From NCBI RefSeq assembly GCF_013401435.1, contig NZ_JACBGN010000001.1:45552-109551 (forward strand): a DNA stretch of 64,000 nt, in the 5' to 3' direction. Below the pieces are notes generated by a model. That model did not search any database. It was not told the DNA's origin and saw only the letters and a program-made list of their open reading frames with translations. The DNA comes from Streptomyces sp. BR123. GTDB lineage: Bacteria; Actinomycetota; Actinomycetes; Streptomycetales; Streptomycetaceae. Position numbers and translations under genes: made by a program. Below are positions 60,558 through 64,000 of this stretch, in pieces; positions within the stretch are counted from its first letter, which is position 1; every line of letters begins with the position of its first letter.

Positions 60558-62126
60558 ATGACAGCAATCGAACGGTCCCGCACCGTTGCGGTGGTCGGCG
60601 CCGGCACCATGGGCCAGGGCATCGCCCAGGTCGCGCTCCTCGCAGGCCACCGGGTTCTGATCTACGACATCAACGCCGCCCTCGCCGCCGACGGCGTCGC
60701 CATCGTCCAGGACCGCGTCGACCGCATGGCCGCGAAGGGCCGCCTGGAGCCCGCCGAGGCCGAGGCCGCGAACGGCCGGATCCTCGCGGCCTCCGCCCTC
60801 TCCGACCTCGCGGACGCCGCGCTCGTCGTCGAGGCGATCGTCGAGGACACCGGCGTCAAGCGCGCGGTCTTCGCGGCACTCGAAGAGGTGCTGGCCGCGG
60901 ACGCCCTGCTGGCGACCAACACCTCCTCCCTCTCCGTCACCGAGCTGGCCGGGGGCCTCGCGCACCCCGGCCGCTTCCTGGGCCTGCACTTCTTCAACCC
61001 GGCCCCGCTGCTCCCCCTCGTCGAGGTGGTCAGCGGCCACGCGACCGACCCGGCCGCCGCCGAGCGCGGCTACCGCACCATGCTGAGCTGGGGGAAGACG
61101 CCGGTCCGCTGCGCCGACACCCCCGGATTCATCGTCAACCGCATCGCCCGCCCCTTCTACGCCGAGGCCTTCGCGGTGTACGAGGAGCAGGGCGCCGACC
61201 CGGCCACCATCGACGCCGTGCTCCGCGAGTCCGGCGGCTTCAAGATGGGCCCGTTCGCGCTGACCGATCTGATCGGCCAGGACGTCAACGAGGCCGTCAC
61301 CCGGTCGGTGTGGGAGTCCTTCTGGCGCAGCCCCAAGTTCACCCCCTCGCTCGCGCAGCGCCGGCTGGTCCAGTCGGGCCGCCTCGGCCGCAAGTCGGGG
61401 CACGGCTGGTACCCGTACGGCCCGGACGCGCCGGCACCGGTCCCGCACACCGCCGCCCCCGCGGAGGCCCCGGAGAAGGTCACCGTCGTCGGCGACCTCG
61501 GCCCCGCCGCGGACCTGGTGGACCTGATGGAGGAGGCCGGGATCGCGGTCACGGCGGCCGGGACCGGGGGCCCGTACATCCAGCTGCCCGGCGAGGGGCA
61601 GCTGGTCCTCGCGGACGGCAAGACCTCCGTCGAGTTCACCGACGTCGTCTACTTCGACCTGGCGCTCGACTACCGCGGGGCCACCCGCATCGCGCTCTCC
61701 GCCGGAGAGGACACGAGCGAGCAGACCCTCGCCGAGGCCGTCGGGCTGTTCCAGAAGCTCGGCAAGCAGGTCTCGGTCATCGGCGACGTCCCGGGCATGA
61801 TCGTGGCCCGTACGGTCGCGATGCTGATCGACCTGACCGCCGACGCCGTCGCCCGCGGCGTGGCCTCCGCCGAGGACATCGACACGGCGATGCGGCTCGG
61901 CGTCAACTACCCGCTGGGGCCGTCCGCATGGCACGAGCGGCTCGGCGCCGACTGGGCGTACGACCTGCTGCACAACCTCGACGAGCGCTGCCCGGGCGGC
62001 CGCTACGCGCCCTCGCTGGCGCTCTTCAAGCTCGGCTACGCGGAATCGCCAGAGGACGCCGAGGACGCAGAGGACGCCCACGAGGAGGCTCCCGAGGACG
62101 CCGCCACGGCGGAGGAGAGCGCATGA
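60558..62126 (+). CDS. paaH: 3-hydroxyacyl-CoA dehydrogenase (PaaH-like)
   Basis: A 522-residue dehydrogenase. N-terminal Rossmann motif VVGAGTMGQGIAQVALLAGH, the catalytic segment FLGLHFFNPAPLLPLVEVV (His) and a C-terminal domain starting DTPGFIVNRIARPFYAEAF. A second C-terminal helical domain occupies residues about 385-505, as in the long PaaH forms. It probably oxidises 3-hydroxyadipyl-CoA late in phenylacetate catabolism. The tail is Glu/Asp/Ala-rich. ATG 60558 has GGGAGGATC upstream. The stop overlaps the regulator start. Confidence 0.92.
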   Translation: MTAIERSRTVAVVGAGTMGQGIAQVALLAGHRVLIYDINAALAADGVAIVQDRVDRMAAKGRLEPAEAEAANGRILAASALSDLADAALVVEAIVEDTGVKRAVFAALEEVLAADALLATNTSSLSVTELAGGLAHPGRFLGLHFFNPAPLLPLVEVVSGHATDPAAAERGYRTMLSWGKTPVRCADTPGFIVNRIARPFYAEAFAVYEEQGADPATIDAVLRESGGFKMGPFALTDLIGQDVNEAVTRSVWESFWRSPKFTPSLAQRRLVQSGRLGRKSGHGWYPYGPDAPAPVPHTAAPAEAPEKVTVVGDLGPAADLVDLMEEAGIAVTAAGTGGPYIQLPGEGQLVLADGKTSVEFTDVVYFDLALDYRGATRIALSAGEDTSEQTLAEAVGLFQKLGKQVSVIGDVPGMIVARTVAMLIDLTADAVARGVASAEDIDTAMRLGVNYPLGPSAWHERLGADWAYDLLHNLDERCPGGRYAPSLALFKLGYAESPEDAEDAEDAHEEAPEDAATAEESA

Positions 62127-62713
62127 CGACCGCCAGGCGGGACACCTACACCCCCGAGTCGCTCCTGACGGTCGCGGTCCAGGTCTTCAACGAGCGCGGC
62201 TACGACGGCACCTCCATGGAGCACCTCTCCAAGGCGGCGGGCATCTCCAAGTCCTCGATCTACCACCACGTCGCGGGCAAGGAGGAGCTGCTCCAGCGCG
62301 CCGTCAGCCGCGCGCTCGACGGGCTCTTCGCCGTGCTCGACGAGCCGGGAGCGGTGCAGGGACGGGCGGTCGAGCGGGTCGAGTACGTCACGCGCCGCAC
62401 GGTGGAGGTCCTGGTCGGGGAGCTGCCGTACGTCACGCTGCTGCTGCGGGTGCGGGGCAACACCCGGACCGAGCGCTGGGCGCTGGAGCGCCGCCGGGAG
62501 TTCGACCACCGGGTCGCGGAGCTCCTCCAGGCCGCCGCGGCCGACGGGGACCTGCGGGCGGACGTGGACATCCGGCTGGCCACCCGCCTGCTGTTCGGGA
62601 TGGTCAACTCCCTGGTGGAGTGGTACCGCCCGCACCCCGGCACCACCCCGGACCAGCTGGCCGACGCCGTGGTCCACATGGCCTTCGACGGGCTGCGGAC
62701 GGTCCGCGGCTGA
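62123..62713 (+). CDS. paaR: TetR-family transcriptional regulator (probable PaaR)
   Basis: A 196-residue TetR repressor. The helix-turn-helix region is YDGTSMEHLSKAAGISKSSIYHHVAGKEELL; the C-terminal ligand domain includes LPYVTLLLRVRGNTRTERWALERRREFDH. ATG 62123 overlaps the dehydrogenase stop (ATGA), so it is co-transcribed from the promoter with operator 3, giving autoregulation. The three operator copies upstream of paaA, DUF5819 and paaN/paaH make it the likely repressor of the whole locus, with an aromatic CoA ester as the likely inducer. The assignment is by context. Confidence 0.88.
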   Translation: MTTARRDTYTPESLLTVAVQVFNERGYDGTSMEHLSKAAGISKSSIYHHVAGKEELLQRAVSRALDGLFAVLDEPGAVQGRAVERVEYVTRRTVEVLVGELPYVTLLLRVRGNTRTERWALERRREFDHRVAELLQAAAADGDLRADVDIRLATRLLFGMVNSLVEWYRPHPGTTPDQLADAVVHMAFDGLRTVRG

Positions 62714-62865
62714 TCCGCTGGAACGGATCGCCGGGCTTGCGGCGATTTTGGAGTCCCGGATGGCGACCGGGCCGACCCGATGGCAGCCTGGGTAAGAAGT
62801 TCCCGGCGACCGGTCGCCACCTCCGCACCGCTGTACACACAGTTCCCCGCGGGAGGTGGACCCTC

Positions 62866-63420
62866 GTGACAAGCCGTGCTTCTCGAACCCGCTCTCTTCT
62901 CGGCCCCCTCGTGGCCGCTGCCCTCTCCGCCGCGCTGGTACCCGTCGCTGCGCCCCCGACCGCGGCCCAGGGCTGCGACACCTCCGTGGTGTGCCTGATC
63001 AACGCCCAGCGCACCAGCCGAGGGCTGCCGGCCCTCACCGTCAACGGACCGCTGACGAACGCGGCCCGGCAACACGCGGTCGCCGCCGTCCAGCAGAAGT
63101 GGTGGGGTCCGGGCAAGGACCCGCACACCAACCCGCAGACGGGTTCCACGCCGCACAGCCGCATCACCGCGGCCGGCTACTGCCCGAACCCGCGCTCGTG
63201 GGCGTTCGGCGAGATCGCCTACACCGGCTGGGGCACGGGAGGTTCTCCCAAGGCCGCCGTCAACTGGTGGATGAACAGCCCGGGCCACCGCGCGCTCATC
63301 CTCGACGGCTCCATGCGCGACATCGGCAGGTGGGCGCAGCCCGGTTCGGCCGACCCGGCCGGGGCCGGCGCGAGCAACGCCTGGACCTATGTGGTGACCT
63401 TCGGCCGCTGCCGGCAGTGA
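62866..63420 (+). CDS. Secreted CAP/SCP-domain protein
   Basis: A 184-residue exported protein. Signal peptide SLLGPLVAAALSAALVPVAAP with cleavage near PTAAQG. The mature CAP domain has CLINAQRTSRGLPALTVNGPLTNAARQHAVAAVQ and SPGHRALILDGSMRDIG, with the conserved His in SPGHR. Three cysteine positions (GCDTSVVC, GYCPNP, GRCRQ) could form disulfides. Function of bacterial CAP proteins is mostly unknown. GTG 62866 follows GGGAGGTGG. Confidence 0.92.
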   Translation: MTSRASRTRSLLGPLVAAALSAALVPVAAPPTAAQGCDTSVVCLINAQRTSRGLPALTVNGPLTNAARQHAVAAVQQKWWGPGKDPHTNPQTGSTPHSRITAAGYCPNPRSWAFGEIAYTGWGTGGSPKAAVNWWMNSPGHRALILDGSMRDIGRWAQPGSADPAGAGASNAWTYVVTFGRCRQ

Positions 63421-63498
63421 TCCGGCCGGATCCGTCCGTGGTCCGGCACCGTTCTCGCGCCGTCCGGCCCGTCCTCGGCGGGCGCCGCCGGCCTGCCG

Positions 63499-64000
63499 TC
63501 AGTCCTCCGGGAGGGCCGGGCCGGCTCCTGCGGCCCCCGGGGCCGAGTCGAGCAGGTCCGTCTCCTCGAAGACCAGCAGCGTGCGCGTGGAGAGCACCTC
63601 CGGAATGGCCTGGAGACGGGTGAGGACCAGCTCCCGAAGGGTCCGGTTGTCGGGGGTGTGGACCAGCAGCAGGACGTCGAAATCGCCGCTGACCAGGGCG
63701 ATGTGCGCAGCGCCCGGCAGCTCGCGGAGCTTCTCGCGGACCGTGCGCCAGGAGTTCTGCACGATCTTCAGAGTGATATAGGCAGAGGCGCCCTGACCTG
63801 CCCGTTCGTGGTTGACGCGGGCCGTGAAGCCGCGGATCACCCCGTCGTCGATGAGCCGGTTTATTCGGGCGTAGGCGTTCGCGCGCGACACGTGGACCTG
63901 CTCGGCGACCGACCGTATCGAGGCCCGGCCGTCCGCCTGGAGCAGCCGCATGATCGACCGGTCGATGGGGTCCAGCGGGCGGGGAGGGGCGGACGGGGTC
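63499..64000 (-). CDS. Lrp/AsnC-family transcriptional regulator (5' end outside window)
   Basis: At least 167 residues are visible; the frame is open to the end of the window, where it reads PPRPLDPIDRSIMRLLQADGRAS, so the true start lies beyond. N-terminal HTH (IRSVAEQVHVSRANAYARINRLI) and C-terminal RAM ligand domain (VSGDFDVLLLVHTPDNRTLRELV). Such regulators often control amino-acid or branched-chain keto-acid genes in Streptomyces (BkdR type); the target is not in this window. Confidence 0.92.
   Translation of the reverse strand, partial: TPSAPPRPLDPIDRSIMRLLQADGRASIRSVAEQVHVSRANAYARINRLIDDGVIRGFTARVNHERAGQGASAYITLKIVQNSWRTVREKLRELPGAAHIALVSGDFDVLLLVHTPDNRTLRELVLTRLQAIPEVLSTRTLLVFEETDLLDSAPGAAGAGPALPED

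Overview
This 64 kb window is the chromosomal origin region of a Streptomyces-type actinomycete. The evidence is the very high GC content with strong third-position bias, many GTG starts, translational coupling through GTGA/ATGA overlaps, perfect copies of the Streptomyces parS palindrome, and the gene order sigM/anti-sigma - trxBA - GNAT - parBA - rsmG - jag - yidC - yidD - rnpA - rpmH - dnaA - oriC - dnaN - gnd-like - recF - dciA - gyrB - gyrA. The species cannot be fixed from sequence alone.

Left arm (1-11.4 kb). A 5'-truncated membrane pseudokinase gene precedes an ECF sigma/anti-sigma pair. trxB-trxA follow behind a textbook SigR (disulphide-stress) promoter, with a convergent GNAT acetyltransferase. 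On the minus strand lie parA-parB, rsmG, and the conserved block jag-yidC-yidD-rnpA-rpmH. Five of the six parS sites are here, two of them inside the parA and parB coding sequences.

Origin (11.4-24.5 kb). dnaA and dnaN flank about 1 kb of non-coding DNA with around 19 DnaA-box-like 9-mers in both orientations. recF and dciA (DUF721, presumed helicase loader) are translationally coupled and gyrB-gyrA-DUF3566 follow.

Right arm (24.5-45.2 kb). tRNA-Ile(GAT), a DLW-39 micro-protein, a secreted protein, a Ser/Thr kinase with an HTH regulator, tRNA-Ala(TGC), the last parS, a LysM protein, DUF5324, cyclophilin, rhomboid protease, crgA, DUF881, pabA and two class E sortases. After a frameshifted Mrr-like nuclease gene comes the cell-wall signalling operon fhaA-fhaB-pstP-rodA-pbpA-pknB on the minus strand. 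From gyrA to fhaA the order resembles the mycobacterial origin region. tRNA-Leu(CAG) closes this part.

Accessory metabolic part (45.2-64 kb). A NarL-type two-component system whose kinase carries an extra C-terminal membrane anchor and extracytoplasmic tail, then DUF2252, J-domain, rhodanese and acyl-CoA dehydrogenase genes. A phenylacetyl-CoA catabolic locus follows: paaABCDE, paaN, a 3-hydroxyacyl-CoA dehydrogenase and a TetR regulator. A DUF5819-HTTM membrane pair and a TrmH-like methyltransferase sit between its halves. Three copies of one operator core (CCGAWCGWTCGG) tie the locus to the TetR gene. A CAP-domain secreted protein and a 5'-truncated Lrp/AsnC regulator end the window.

Most genes belong to well-known families and I see no convincing unknown multi-gene system. 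The best second-look signals are structural: an 88-nt perfect hairpin after pknB; a frameshifted nuclease gene carrying both a 43-nt palindrome and a 4-bp tandem duplication; an inverted DnaA-box cluster about 17.5 kb from oriC; DnaA boxes at the parA promoter; a parS site fused to a terminator; and the DUF5819-HTTM pair with a TetR-type operator almost touching its start codon.
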